From Rhodococcus sp. 1163 (GTDB taxonomy: Bacteria; Actinomycetota; Actinomycetes; Mycobacteriales; Mycobacteriaceae), in assembly GCF_002091985.1 (NCBI RefSeq), contig NZ_MKKX01000018.1, positions 64,501 through 128,500 on the forward strand: 64,000 bases of DNA, written 5' to 3'. Positions 48,963 through 58,118 of the stretch are shown here, one piece after another. Every line of letters begins with the position of its first letter. Position 1 is the first letter of the stretch. Under the pieces are notes generated by a model. It made no database searches. It was not told the DNA's origin and was given only the letters and a program-made list of their open reading frames with translations. A program made the position numbers and the translations under genes.

Positions 48963-49382
48963 TTAGTCGTCGAGCAGATCGATAGTTCGCTCGTCCGGTT
49001 TACCGTCGTAGTACTTCTGTAATACCTCGCCGAAAATCGGACTACCAGGGTCGACTTCGGCGAACAAGGTCATCGACGACTGTAGCTTCAGATCGTCCGG
49101 ATATCCGAAAATGTCGGCGGCGGTCCCGTCGGCGATCTTCGCCACCATCGCGGCGGCCTTGCGCAGTCGAGGTCCCAGCACTTCGTGCGAGAGGTACATC
49201 TGCGCTTCCACGCGGTCTGCGATACCGAAATGCTGAGCCGTCGCGCTCCGTCCGAGCCCAGCGAGTTGTGGGAAAACGAACCACATCCAATGGGTACTTT
49301 TGCGGCCGGTTTTCAGTTCGGCGCGGACGGTGTCCCACACCGGATCCTGCGCGTCTACGAATCGCTGTAGGTCGTATTCCAT
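48963..49382 (-). CDS. DUF1810 family protein
   Basis: A 139-residue protein beginning DLQRFVDAQDPVWDTVRAEL and continuing KSTHWMWFVFPQLAGLGRS, the fixed signature of DUF1810 (calpastatin-like name in older annotation). The ATG at 49380-49382 has GGAAGG nearby, so the longer frame is rejected. Function unknown. It lies 11 bases before ribH2 in the same direction. Confidence 0.88.
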   Translation of the reverse strand: MEYDLQRFVDAQDPVWDTVRAELKTGRKSTHWMWFVFPQLAGLGRSATAQHFGIADRVEAQMYLSHEVLGPRLRKAAAMVAKIADGTAADIFGYPDDLKLQSSMTLFAEVDPGSPIFGEVLQKYYDGKPDERTIDLLDD

Positions 49383-49486
49383 CAAGAGCCTTCCGAAGAA
49401 TTTGGCCGAAACAGCTTCGTCGCGGGGCCGACAGTAGCAGCGCTGCCTGCGCACTCATCCAACTCGAAGGCCGATACACTCCGCAA

Positions 49487-50125
49487 ATGGGAAATGACGG
49501 GGTCGACACTGCGCCCGTGCGAGCACAATCGGGGATTACTTCACCGTCCCCGCGCACGAGCCGTCGAAAGTGGGGGTGGGTCGCCGGCGTCCTTGCCGCC
49601 ACCGTGTTGTTGGCAGCGGGCGTGTTGTGGTTGGCGCCGAGTAGATACTTGCCGTGGGACACCACTGCTTTTCCCGACGTCGATGCTTCGGCTCTCTCTT
49701 CGGAGCAGGCCGAGGTCGTCGAACTTCTCCGCACCGAACACACCCGACAGAACCCGGGAACGTTCTACTCCGATGGTGCCGAAGAAGCGTGGTGCGCAAA
49801 CTTCGTCAGCTGGATCATGCGTGAGGCAGGACAGCCGCTGAGCAATCCGAATTCCGGTGGCTGGCGGATCCCCGGTGTATACACGCTGACCGAGTATTAC
49901 CAAGACGAGGGCAGATTCGAACCGAAGGGATATATCCCGGCGGTCGGGGACGTCGTGCTCTACGACAACAGCAGTTGGATCGGTCAGCACACCAACATCG
50001 TCGTGGCGATCGACGGAAACACAGCCACCACGGTGGGGGGCAACGAACTCGGAAAGATCCGCGTACATACCGTCGACGTATCCGAGGATTCGGCCGTCGT
50101 CGGCTTCGGTCGTCTCGTCGAATAG
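49487..50125 (+). CDS. Membrane-anchored CHAP-domain amidase-like protein
   Basis: A 212-residue protein with a short cytoplasmic N-terminus, one membrane helix (WVAGVLAATVLLAAGVLWLA), and an extracellular CHAP-like domain. The catalytic Cys is in EEAWCANFVSWIMREAG and the His in GQHTNIVVAID. CHAP enzymes cleave peptidoglycan peptides. ATG 49487 follows a weak ribosome site. It is divergent from the DUF1810 gene and convergent with fadD36, five bases before its stop. Confidence 0.85.
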   Translation: MGNDGVDTAPVRAQSGITSPSPRTSRRKWGWVAGVLAATVLLAAGVLWLAPSRYLPWDTTAFPDVDASALSSEQAEVVELLRTEHTRQNPGTFYSDGAEEAWCANFVSWIMREAGQPLSNPNSGGWRIPGVYTLTEYYQDEGRFEPKGYIPAVGDVVLYDNSSWIGQHTNIVVAIDGNTATTVGGNELGKIRVHTVDVSEDSAVVGFGRLVE

Positions 50126-50130
50126 CCCGC

Positions 50131-51531
50131 TCAGCCGAGCTGCTTTTTCTGAACCTTGCCCATCGCGTTGCGTGGCAATGAATCTACGACGCGAATCTCC
50201 CTCGGCCGCTTGTGAATCGAGAGTTCGTTTGCGACGAGATCGATGAGAGCCGACGGTTCGACGCCGGTACCGACGACGAATGCGACGATGCGCTGACCGA
50301 GGTCGTCATCCGGAAGCCCCACGACGGCGACCTCGTCGACGCTCGGGTCACCCAGCAGAACGGTCTCGATCTCACCGGCACCGACGCGATAGCCGCCGGT
50401 CTTGATCAGATCGGTGGATGCGCGTCCGACGATGCGATGGAATCCGTCCGGACCGATGACGGCTACGTCGCCGGTGTCGAACCACCCGTCCTCGGTGAAG
50501 ACCTTCGCCGTCGCCTCCGGGTTGTTCAGGTAGCCGGCGAACAGCATCGGACCGTGTACCTGCAGCGCTCCGATCGACTCGCCGTCGTGTGGGAGCGCCT
50601 CCCCCGCCTCGCTCACGATTCGCGTTTCGACGCCATCGACCGGCAGTCCCACGGAGCCGGGCCTACGTTCCCCGTCGGCGCGGGTACTGATGGTGATCAG
50701 TGTTTCGCTCATGCCGTAACGCTCGATAGGCGCCTGGCCGGTCAGTTCCTTCAGTTTCTCGAACACCGGTACGGGGAGCGGAGCACTACCGGAGACGAGC
50801 AGACGGGCGTGCGCGAGGGCTCTCGCGGACGTCTCGTCGGCGGCGATGCGGGACCACACCGTCGGGACACCGAAATACAGCGTCCCTTTCGCGGCGGCAT
50901 ACAACTCGGGAGTCGGCTTACCGGTGTGCACGAGCGGACTTCCGACGCGCAGCGGACCCAGCATTCCGAGGAGCAGTCCGTGGACATGGAACAGCGGAAG
51001 TCCGTGCACCACAGTGTCCCGAGATGTCCAAGCCCATGCCTGCGCTACCGCGTCGATGCCGGCCGCGATCGCTTCCCTCGACAACAGGACGCCTTTCGGC
51101 GGGCCGGTCGTACCGGAGGTGTAAAGAATGAAAGCGATGGACGACGGGTGTGGATCGGGGTAGCTGTGCCAGGACCTGGCGTGCTGCCGAACCGGCAGGA
51201 CCTCGAGGCCCGCCGTGTCTTCGGGCGCTTCGCCGAGCCATGCCTGTGCACCGGAGTCGCGCAGCATGTGTTCGCGTTCGGCATGCCCGGCATCGGGCGG
51301 GATCGGCACCACGGTCACACCTGCAATCAGCGCGCCGACTACGGCAAGCACAGTCTTGACGCTGGGAGTCGCCAGAACTGCCAGGCGTTCCGCCCGCGAG
51401 ATCCGCTCGGCGACCGATGTCGCGGCGCCGAGAATGTCGCCGCGGGAGAGGGAGACACCGCCGATCGTCACAGCGTCGGCAATATCGTGTCCGCGAGCGA
51501 CGGCGAGTGGATTCAATGATCGGAGCAGCAC
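50131..51531 (-). CDS. Fatty acyl-CoA synthetase FadD36-like
   Basis: A 466-residue adenylate-forming enzyme. It has ILYTSGTTGPPKGVLL, GLPLFHVHGL, RYGMSETLI and DTGDVAVIGPDGFHRIVGR, and a C-terminal KVQKKQLG with the catalytic Lys. It closely resembles FadD36 (Rv1193). I start at the GTG 51529-51531, matching that N-terminus; an ATG at 51546 would add five residues. It is divergent from the acidic protein gene with only 17 bases between starts. Confidence 0.88.
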   Translation of the reverse strand: MLLRSLNPLAVARGHDIADAVTIGGVSLSRGDILGAATSVAERISRAERLAVLATPSVKTVLAVVGALIAGVTVVPIPPDAGHAEREHMLRDSGAQAWLGEAPEDTAGLEVLPVRQHARSWHSYPDPHPSSIAFILYTSGTTGPPKGVLLSREAIAAGIDAVAQAWAWTSRDTVVHGLPLFHVHGLLLGMLGPLRVGSPLVHTGKPTPELYAAAKGTLYFGVPTVWSRIAADETSARALAHARLLVSGSAPLPVPVFEKLKELTGQAPIERYGMSETLITISTRADGERRPGSVGLPVDGVETRIVSEAGEALPHDGESIGALQVHGPMLFAGYLNNPEATAKVFTEDGWFDTGDVAVIGPDGFHRIVGRASTDLIKTGGYRVGAGEIETVLLGDPSVDEVAVVGLPDDDLGQRIVAFVVGTGVEPSALIDLVANELSIHKRPREIRVVDSLPRNAMGKVQKKQLG

Positions 51532-51548
51532 ATGGTTACCGTACATAC

Positions 51549-51944
51549 ATGGATGCCGACGGAATCGACACCGGTGACTACGCCGAGTACATGACGGTGC
51601 CCGCCGGAGACCTGCAGCCCGGGGTCTATTTGATCGGAACCGATGCCGACCAGGAAATCGCTGACGAGGAAGATCTGGACGACGACCTGGACAACGAGGA
51701 CGACATCGAGGTCGCGCACATCAGCGACGGAGCCCCTCGGCTGGTCTATTCGGTGCAGTCCGACGACTTCTGGACACGCGTGGAACTCGCAGACCTACGG
51801 GCCGCACAGATCTACGAGGAAGCAAATGCACGCAACCCGTCGGTCAATGCCGCGCCCAAGCGGTTCACCACGGTCGAGGCTTTCGGTAGCAATGAACTGG
51901 TCTACATCCTCCGCATCAGGCGCGGTGGTTGGGACATCGCCTGA
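51549..51944 (+). CDS. Small acidic conserved-looking hypothetical protein
   Basis: A 131-residue protein I do not recognise. Residues about 25-50 are a strongly acidic run (EEDLDDDLDNEDDIEVAHI), followed by a globular-looking part with FWTRVELADLRAAQIYEEA and VEAFGSNELVYILRI. Codon use looks native. The ATG at 51549 is the likely start, only 17 bases from the divergent fadD36 start, so its transcript is probably leaderless. It is convergent with the LysE gene. Confidence 0.7.
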   Translation: MDADGIDTGDYAEYMTVPAGDLQPGVYLIGTDADQEIADEEDLDDDLDNEDDIEVAHISDGAPRLVYSVQSDDFWTRVELADLRAAQIYEEANARNPSVNAAPKRFTTVEAFGSNELVYILRIRRGGWDIA

Positions 51945-51977
51945 CCCACGCTCGAACTCGGTGAAAGCACCTGTGCC

Positions 51978-52595
51978 CTACACCGAGGACGCGACTGTGC
52001 CGATGCCGAGGGCCGCGAGGATTCCTGCACTGATGCGATCGAGCCAGTCGGTCACCTTCGGTCGCCGCAGCAGCACCACGGCACGCGAGGCCACAACCGA
52101 GAAGACGCCCATGACCAGCGCGGCGACCACCACTTCCACGACTCCGAGCGTCATGGCTCCGGCGAAGGTGACCACGGTCAGGAACTGGGGAACGACAGCG
52201 AGATAGAACAGCCCGACTTTGGGATTGAGTGCGCACGAGAGGACACCGGCACCGAAGGCGGACCGAGCCGAGGCCACAACCGGCACCATCGGTTCACCGT
52301 CGACCTTCGTCTTCCGGCGCGCCATGAATGCACGTACCCCGAGGTACAGCAGGTACAGGCCACCGAGGATCTTGATTATTCGGTACACGGTCGCAGACTG
52401 CTCGACGATGGCTGCAAGTCCGACGGCAACCAGCACTGCCCAGAACAAGCCACCGAGCGCGACGCCCATGGCAGCAGCAATTCCGGGTCGCTGCCCTCCG
52501 ATGCTGTATCGAAGCACGAGAAACGAATCCGGTCCAGGAAGGATCGCCAGTAGGAAGCACACCCCTGCAAAGCTGAGCAACATACTGACGGTCAT
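51978..52595 (-). CDS. LysE/RhtB-family exporter
   Basis: A 205-residue membrane protein with about six helices. The N-terminal ILPGPDSFLVLRYSIGGQRP has the family P-G-P motif, and CALNPKVGLFYLAVVPQF is the second conserved segment. These proteins export amino acids such as lysine, arginine or homoserine. ATG 52593-52595 is preferred over an upstream TTG at 52625. It lies 53 bases downstream of the dapC-like gene; a link to lysine metabolism is possible. Confidence 0.88.
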   Translation of the reverse strand: MTVSMLLSFAGVCFLLAILPGPDSFLVLRYSIGGQRPGIAAAMGVALGGLFWAVLVAVGLAAIVEQSATVYRIIKILGGLYLLYLGVRAFMARRKTKVDGEPMVPVVASARSAFGAGVLSCALNPKVGLFYLAVVPQFLTVVTFAGAMTLGVVEVVVAALVMGVFSVVASRAVVLLRRPKVTDWLDRISAGILAALGIGTVASSV

Positions 52596-52648
52596 GAACT
52601 GAATGGAAACACCCAGGCCGGACAACGTGCAAACGGATACTCGCGAAC

Positions 52649-53752
52649 CTAGGCCGTCAAACGCTCCGCGGCAGTCCGGATGCGCTCGTCGGTGGCGGTC
52701 AGCGCGATACGGACGTGCTGAGATCCGCGAGGTCCGTAGAACTCACCCGGTGCGGCAAGGATGCCTCGCTCGGCGAGCCAATCGATGGTGTCCCGGCAGG
52801 GTTCCCCGCGGGTGGCCCAGAGATACAGCCCGGCTTCGGAGTGATCTATTTCGAACCCGGCTGCTTCGACGGCGGAGAGCAGTGTGGTGCGACGGGCACG
52901 GTAGCGCTCACGCTGGATGTTCTCGTGCTCGTCGTCGGATAGTGCCGCGGTCATCGCAGCCTGGATCGGCAACGGCATGATCATTCCTGCGTGTTTGCGG
53001 ACTTCGAGCAGTTCGGTGACCAATTTCTGGTCGCCGACGACGAAGCCGGCGCGATAGCTCGCGAGATTGGATGTCTTGGAAAGTGAGTGCACGGCAAGGA
53101 GATTGGTATGGTCGCCGTCGCTGACACGGGGGTCGAGGATCGAGAGCGCCTCGCCTTCCCAGGTCAGGCCGAGGTAGCACTCGTCGGAGACGACCACGGC
53201 GTCGCGCTCACGGGCCCACGAGACCACTTTGCGGAGGTGCTCGAGGCCGAGCACCTTGCCGCTCGGGTTCGCAGGAGAGTTCACGAATACGAGCGACGCG
53301 CGCTCGGGCCCGAGTCGATTCAAGCCGTCGGCACGAATGATGCGCGTACCTGCAAGGAGGGCTCCGACTTCGTAAGTCGGGTAGGCCAGTTCGGGGATGA
53401 CCACGAGGTCGCCGTTACCGAGACCGAGAAGGCTCGGTAACCAGACGATCATTTCCTTGGTGCCGATGGCAGGCAGAACGGCGTCGACACTGATCCCCGT
53501 TACGCCGTACCGCCGCGCAAGCGCAGCGACTGCTGCTTCACGCAACGCAAGCGTGCCGACGGTCATCGGGTAACCAGGTATATCGGATACCGATGCCAGC
53601 GCTGCACGAATGATCGGTGCAACCGGGTCGACTGGGGTGCCTACCGACAGATCCACGATCCCATCCGGGTGCGACTGCGCCTTGTCTTTCGCGGCAGTCA
53701 GTGAGTCCCAGGGGAAGTTGGGCAGGCCGGACGCGACGGAGATACGCGCCAA
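52649..53752 (-). CDS. dapC: Succinyldiaminopimelate transaminase (DapC-like aminotransferase)
   Basis: A 367-residue class I/II aminotransferase using pyridoxal phosphate. The cofactor Lys lies in VHSLSKTSNLASYRAGF, with NSPANPSGKVLG and SDECYLGL. It converts N-succinyl-2-amino-6-oxopimelate to N-succinyl-diaminopimelate. In mycobacteria the gene next to fdxC is Rv1178, annotated only as an aminotransferase, so the exact substrate is inferred from family and the window's dap genes. Start is a TTG at 53750-53752, two bases after the fdxC stop. Confidence 0.86.
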   Translation of the reverse strand: MARISVASGLPNFPWDSLTAAKDKAQSHPDGIVDLSVGTPVDPVAPIIRAALASVSDIPGYPMTVGTLALREAAVAALARRYGVTGISVDAVLPAIGTKEMIVWLPSLLGLGNGDLVVIPELAYPTYEVGALLAGTRIIRADGLNRLGPERASLVFVNSPANPSGKVLGLEHLRKVVSWARERDAVVVSDECYLGLTWEGEALSILDPRVSDGDHTNLLAVHSLSKTSNLASYRAGFVVGDQKLVTELLEVRKHAGMIMPLPIQAAMTAALSDDEHENIQRERYRARRTTLLSAVEAAGFEIDHSEAGLYLWATRGEPCRDTIDWLAERGILAAPGEFYGPRGSQHVRIALTATDERIRTAAERLTA

Positions 53753-53754
53753 TG

Positions 53755-54078
53755 TCAGCTCTCACCCATGGGAGGCAAAGCCTTGATGAACGGTGGGTCG
53801 AAATCGGTCTTGCCCAGCTTCGCGGCCCCACCGGGTGAACCCAGATCGTCGAAGAAATCGACGTTCGCGCTCACGTAACCACTCCACTGCTCCGGAACGT
53901 CGTCCTCGTAGAAGATCGCCTCGACGGGGCAGACCGGTTCGCATGCACCACAGTCGACGCACTCGTCGGGGTGGATGTACAGCATGCGGCCACCTTCGTA
54001 AATGCAGTCCACCGGGCATTCTTCGATGCATGCCTTGTCGAGTACATCCACGCACGGTTCCGCAATCGTGTACGTCAC
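53755..54078 (-). CDS. fdxC: Seven-iron ferredoxin FdxC
   Basis: A 107-residue ferredoxin. The cysteine pattern CVDVLDKACIEECPVDC and CVDCGACEPVCPVEA indicates one 3Fe-4S and one 4Fe-4S cluster, as in FdxA/FdxC. It transfers electrons to redox enzymes. Start GTG 54078; stop two bases before the dapC-like start. Corresponds to Rv1177. The 132-base gap upstream to the next gene holds nothing definite. Confidence 0.94.
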   Translation of the reverse strand: MTYTIAEPCVDVLDKACIEECPVDCIYEGGRMLYIHPDECVDCGACEPVCPVEAIFYEDDVPEQWSGYVSANVDFFDDLGSPGGAAKLGKTDFDPPFIKALPPMGES

Positions 54079-54210
54079 TGCTGGTCTCCCTCCCTTTCCA
54101 GTAAATCGGCACCGAAGCGTTGTTCACTGCTTGCAGTGCCCTGAGAATCCTAGTATCGCGTCGTAGATTTACGACAATCAGCGCAGGGTGTCCTCACTGT
54201 GACACTCGGA

Positions 54211-54960
54211 TCATCCGAGAAGCCCCTTCGAGCCTACGTGGCTCGGACTTTCGGCGTTCGCATGAACCCATCCGAGCCCCTGCTTGGCAGCCCGGGACAG
54301 CGCCCCACGCTCCCCGACGTAGCTTGCCACGCCACCGACCAGCGGAATCGCGGAGAGCACACGGTAGATTCCACGGCTGTGCGGACGCTTGGCCAACTCG
54401 CTCGAGACGTCCCTGAGCACAGCAGCGACATCCCACATCGCATGCAGTAGCGCAAAGGGCCCGCATTCGCGGCGGGGCGCGGGTGACGTGTCGGGCTCGG
54501 AGCCGTCGAGGTCGACCTCACGGCCGCACAGCACGGACGCGAGCATGCTCACGTGTGCCGACCGGTCCGTCACGCCGTTCTCTCTGCCGACGGCAACGAG
54601 AACCATCGCCTGATTCGCGAAGCCGAGCAAATCCTGCAACGGCAGCCTGTTGACCAGTACACCGAAGACGCTGGGGAACGCGACGGCCACGGTGTTGAGG
54701 GCGCCGATCCGCGCAACCCACCAGTGCGAGCGGGCCTGCGCATCGAGCTCGAGCCATGCTGCGGTCCCGGGGAAGTCGGTGGCGTTCAGGGTCTTCGCCA
54801 ACGTGTCGAGCACGGTGTCGATGGCGGTGTCTTCGGCGGTCGGTGTTCGAAACGTTCTCGCCTTCAGGCCTACCGGATCACGTTCGGCGAGGATGTCGAG
54901 AACAGGGTCGATGATGGCCACGGCCCGATCGAGGGCCGTGACGACTGTGCGATCGTCCAT
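54211..54960 (-). CDS. Hypothetical protein next to fbiC
   Basis: A 249-residue protein I do not recognise. It begins MDDRTVVTALDRAVAIIDPV, is mostly helical, has two hydrophobic stretches (NTVAVAFPSVFGVLVNRLP and RVLSAIPLVGGVASYVG), and has a Ser/Thr/Pro linker in the middle. It starts two bases after the fbiC stop, so it is probably co-transcribed with FO synthase. A role linked to F420 is possible only by position. Confidence 0.7.
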   Translation of the reverse strand: MDDRTVVTALDRAVAIIDPVLDILAERDPVGLKARTFRTPTAEDTAIDTVLDTLAKTLNATDFPGTAAWLELDAQARSHWWVARIGALNTVAVAFPSVFGVLVNRLPLQDLLGFANQAMVLVAVGRENGVTDRSAHVSMLASVLCGREVDLDGSEPDTSPAPRRECGPFALLHAMWDVAAVLRDVSSELAKRPHSRGIYRVLSAIPLVGGVASYVGERGALSRAAKQGLGWVHANAESPSHVGSKGLLG

Positions 54961-54962
54961 GC

Positions 54963-57527
54963 TCAGACGAGTCCGACCGCGGGGAACTTGTCGACGAGAC
55001 CATACGTCGTCGTGCGTTCACGAGCAGGACGACCGATCCCGTTGGCAATCTCGTGGAGCTCGGCGACGGTCTTCTCCGATCCGTTCTGGCTTCCCGCCAT
55101 CCGCGAGATGGTCTCCTCCATCAACGTGCCGCCGAGGTCGTTCGCGCCCCCGTTGAGCATCGCCTGAGTGCCGGTGATACCGAGCTTGACCCACGAAGTC
55201 TGAATGCTGTCGATACGTCCGTGCAGCATGATTCGCGCCAATGCATGCACTGCTCGGTTGTCACGGTTGGTCGGGCCGGGGCGCGACGCTCCGGCGAGAT
55301 ACAGCGGCGAGGACTGGTGCACGAACGGAAGTGGCACGAACTCGGTGAATCCACCTGTCTTGTCCTGAATTCCCTTGAGCACGTTCATATGACCGACCCA
55401 ATGCGACGGATTGTCGACATGGCCGTACATCATCGTCGAGCTCGATCGCAGGCCTACTTCGTGGGCGGTGGTGACAACTTCGATCCACTCTGCGGCAGGC
55501 AACTTGCCCTTCGTCAACACCCAGCGGACCTCGTCGTCGAGGATCTCGGCCGCAGTACCGGGAATGGTATCCAGTCCCGCGGCACGAAGCTCGACGAGCC
55601 AATCGCGAATCGACTGTCCACCTCGCGAAGCCCCGTTGACGATCTCCATCGGAGAGAACGCATGGACGTGCATCGACGGCACCCGTGCTTTCACTGCGCG
55701 CACCAGGTCCGCGTAACCGGTGACCGGCAGTTCCGGGTCGATACCGCCCTGCATGCAGACCTCGGTTGCACCGAGCGCGTGTGCCTCCCAGGCGCGGTCC
55801 GCCACTTCGGCCGTGGACAGCGTGAACGCATCGGCGTCACCCTTGCGCTGCGCGAAAGCACAGAACCGGCAGCCGGTGTAGCAGATGTTGGTGAAGTTGA
55901 TGTTCCGGTTGACGACGTAGGTGACGGTCTCGCCGTTGACCTGCCTGCGTAGGTCGTCGGCGAGGGCTGCGACGGCGTCCATTCCGGTCCCCTCGGCCGT
56001 CGCGAGCGCCAGGTACTGCTCGTCGGACAGACCCGCGGGATCCTTCTCGGCCGCTCGAAGCGCGGCCACCAGATCCCTGTCGACGCGTTCGAGGCCTGCC
56101 AGATCGCGCACTTGCTCCCGGATGGACTCCCAATCCCCGAATGCGTTGTCCAGGTCGCTACGTGTTTCGGTGTTGCGCCCCACGGTGTCGATCTCGGTGT
56201 TCAGATCCACTCGGCCCGAGGACACCCACTCCTCGTCCGGCTCCTGCCACGGAAGCCCCGTCGGGAGGACGCCGTCCCGCGCCATGCCGGTCTTCGGATC
56301 TGCCAGTGCATTCACGTGCGCGGAGATACGCGGATCGATCCATGGCGCGCCCGCGAGAACGTACTGCGGTTGCGCTGCCGTGCGTTCGGTCAGCGTGTAT
56401 CCGGCGGCTTCGGACAGCTCGGCCAAGGTGTCGAGATTCGGCCATGGCCGTTCCGGGTTCACGTGATCCGGAGTCAGCGGAGAGACGCCACCCCAGTCGT
56501 CGACGCCAGCACCGAGCAACGCCGCGGTCTCTTCGACGGCGACGAGGTTCGGTGGTGCTTGAATACGCATCGACGGACCGAGCAGCACGCGCGTGACCGC
56601 GATGGTTGCGAGGAATTCCTCCATGCCTGCGTCGGGCGTATCTCGCATCACGGTGTCGTTCTTGGCGAGGAAGTTCTGCACGATGATCTCTTGCACATGA
56701 CCGAAGGCCTTGTGCACCTTGCGAATAGCCATGATCGACTCGGCGCGATCGCGGATGGTTTCTCCGATTCCGACGAGGATGCCGGTGGTGAACGGGATGT
56801 TGAGGCGTCCTGCATCGGTCAGCGTTCGTAGCCGAACCTCGGGATCCTTGTCCGGGCTGCCGTAGTGAGCCTGACCTTTTTCCTCGAACAGTCGGCGGGA
56901 GGTCGTCTCGAGCATCATTCCCATCGACGGTGCGACGGGCTTGAGGCGAGAGAGTTCCTGCCAGCTCATGACTCCAGGATTGAGGTGAGGAAGCAATCCG
57001 GTTTCTTCGAGAACTCGGATCGACATGGCCCGGACGTAGTCCAACGTGGAGTCGTAACCACGGGAATCGAGCCACTCCTTGGCCTCGGGCCAGCGATCTT
57101 CCGGCCGGTCTCCGAGGGTGAACAGTGCTTCTTTGCATCCCAATTCCGCGCCTTTGCGCGCAACCTCGATGATCTCGTCGGGATCCATGAACAGTCCGTG
57201 GCCCTCGGCGCGCAACTTCCCCGGCACCGTCACGAACGTGCAGTAATGGCATTTGTCGCGGCACAGGCGAGTGATCGGGATGAACACCTTGCGCGAATAC
57301 GAGACCGTCTTGGGGCGGCCCGCCGACTCGAGACCCGCATCCCGCACCCGCGACGCCGAAGTGCAGAGGTCCACCAGGTCGTCACCGCGTGCGTGCAGCA
57401 GCACCGTGGCTTCGTCGACGTTGAGCGATACCCCGTCGCGGGCGCGCCGTAGAACGCGACGCATTGCGGAGGGGGCGGGGACCTTTTCTGGTTCGGGAGC
57501 AGCGGCGGTTACAGGATCAGGCAGCAT
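54963..57527 (-). CDS. fbiC: FO synthase FbiC (bifunctional CofG/CofH)
   Basis: An 854-residue radical SAM fusion making 7,8-didemethyl-8-hydroxy-5-deazariboflavin, the chromophore of coenzyme F420. The CofG half has the cluster motif CRDKCHYC, and the CofH half CYTGCRFC at about residues 555-562. Other core stretches are [20 protein letters not shown] and [22 protein letters not shown] 57525-57527 is used; GTG codons at 57533 and 57551 could also serve. Corresponds to Rv1173. Divergent from the PH-domain operon. Confidence 0.95.
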   Translation of the reverse strand: MLPDPVTAAAPEPEKVPAPSAMRRVLRRARDGVSLNVDEATVLLHARGDDLVDLCTSASRVRDAGLESAGRPKTVSYSRKVFIPITRLCRDKCHYCTFVTVPGKLRAEGHGLFMDPDEIIEVARKGAELGCKEALFTLGDRPEDRWPEAKEWLDSRGYDSTLDYVRAMSIRVLEETGLLPHLNPGVMSWQELSRLKPVAPSMGMMLETTSRRLFEEKGQAHYGSPDKDPEVRLRTLTDAGRLNIPFTTGILVGIGETIRDRAESIMAIRKVHKAFGHVQEIIVQNFLAKNDTVMRDTPDAGMEEFLATIAVTRVLLGPSMRIQAPPNLVAVEETAALLGAGVDDWGGVSPLTPDHVNPERPWPNLDTLAELSEAAGYTLTERTAAQPQYVLAGAPWIDPRISAHVNALADPKTGMARDGVLPTGLPWQEPDEEWVSSGRVDLNTEIDTVGRNTETRSDLDNAFGDWESIREQVRDLAGLERVDRDLVAALRAAEKDPAGLSDEQYLALATAEGTGMDAVAALADDLRRQVNGETVTYVVNRNINFTNICYTGCRFCAFAQRKGDADAFTLSTAEVADRAWEAHALGATEVCMQGGIDPELPVTGYADLVRAVKARVPSMHVHAFSPMEIVNGASRGGQSIRDWLVELRAAGLDTIPGTAAEILDDEVRWVLTKGKLPAAEWIEVVTTAHEVGLRSSSTMMYGHVDNPSHWVGHMNVLKGIQDKTGGFTEFVPLPFVHQSSPLYLAGASRPGPTNRDNRAVHALARIMLHGRIDSIQTSWVKLGITGTQAMLNGGANDLGGTLMEETISRMAGSQNGSEKTVAELHEIANGIGRPARERTTTYGLVDKFPAVGLV

Positions 57528-57629
57528 GGTCACCCGTCGATCATGCGCCACCGACGGGTCGGCGTGCCACCGGCGGTGGTCGGGCGGGGCAGGAGTGGAG
57601 CCTGCGGAACGACCAGATTAGATTGGGGC

Positions 57630-58118
57630 ATGATCACAATGACCGATCCTGCGTGGCGTCCGAGTCCGCGTGCGCGGCAATTGTGGGCCATCAATGCGGT
57701 GTTGATGTGGGTTCCGCTGTTCATCGCCCAGCTCGTGTGGGCCGTGATCGACGGCAAGTGGACGACGTGGCCTCATGCGGCGGTGTTCGTCGTGTCGGTC
57801 GTGTTCGCTGCCGTTCATATCGTCGTCGTCCCGGTGTGGCGGTATCGCGTGCATCGTTGGGAGATCAGTGACACGGCGGTGTACACGCTGACCGGCTGGT
57901 TCGATCAGGAACGACGCATTGCACCGATCTCGCGGGTGCAGACGGTCGATACCGAGCGTGGGCCGATCGACCGCATGCTGGGTTTGTCCACGGTCACTGT
58001 CACCACTGCGTCCTCGGCGGGCGCGGTCAAGATCACGGCTTTGGACAAGGAGGTGGCTGATCGTACCGTCACTCAGCTCACCGAGATCGCGGGTAGAACG
58101 TTGGGCGACGCGACGTGA
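57630..58118 (+). CDS. Bacterial PH-domain membrane protein (YdbS-like)
   Basis: A 162-residue protein with two membrane helices (AINAVLMWVPLFIAQLVWAV and AAVFVVSVVFAAVHIVVVPV) followed by a bPH_2 domain (YRVHRWEISDTAVYTLTGWF, then ISRVQTVDTERGPIDRMLGL). ATG 57630 follows gattgggg. The stop overlaps the next gene by four bases; the pair is a common gram-positive module of unknown function. Confidence 0.87.
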   Translation: MITMTDPAWRPSPRARQLWAINAVLMWVPLFIAQLVWAVIDGKWTTWPHAAVFVVSVVFAAVHIVVVPVWRYRVHRWEISDTAVYTLTGWFDQERRIAPISRVQTVDTERGPIDRMLGLSTVTVTTASSAGAVKITALDKEVADRTVTQLTEIAGRTLGDAT

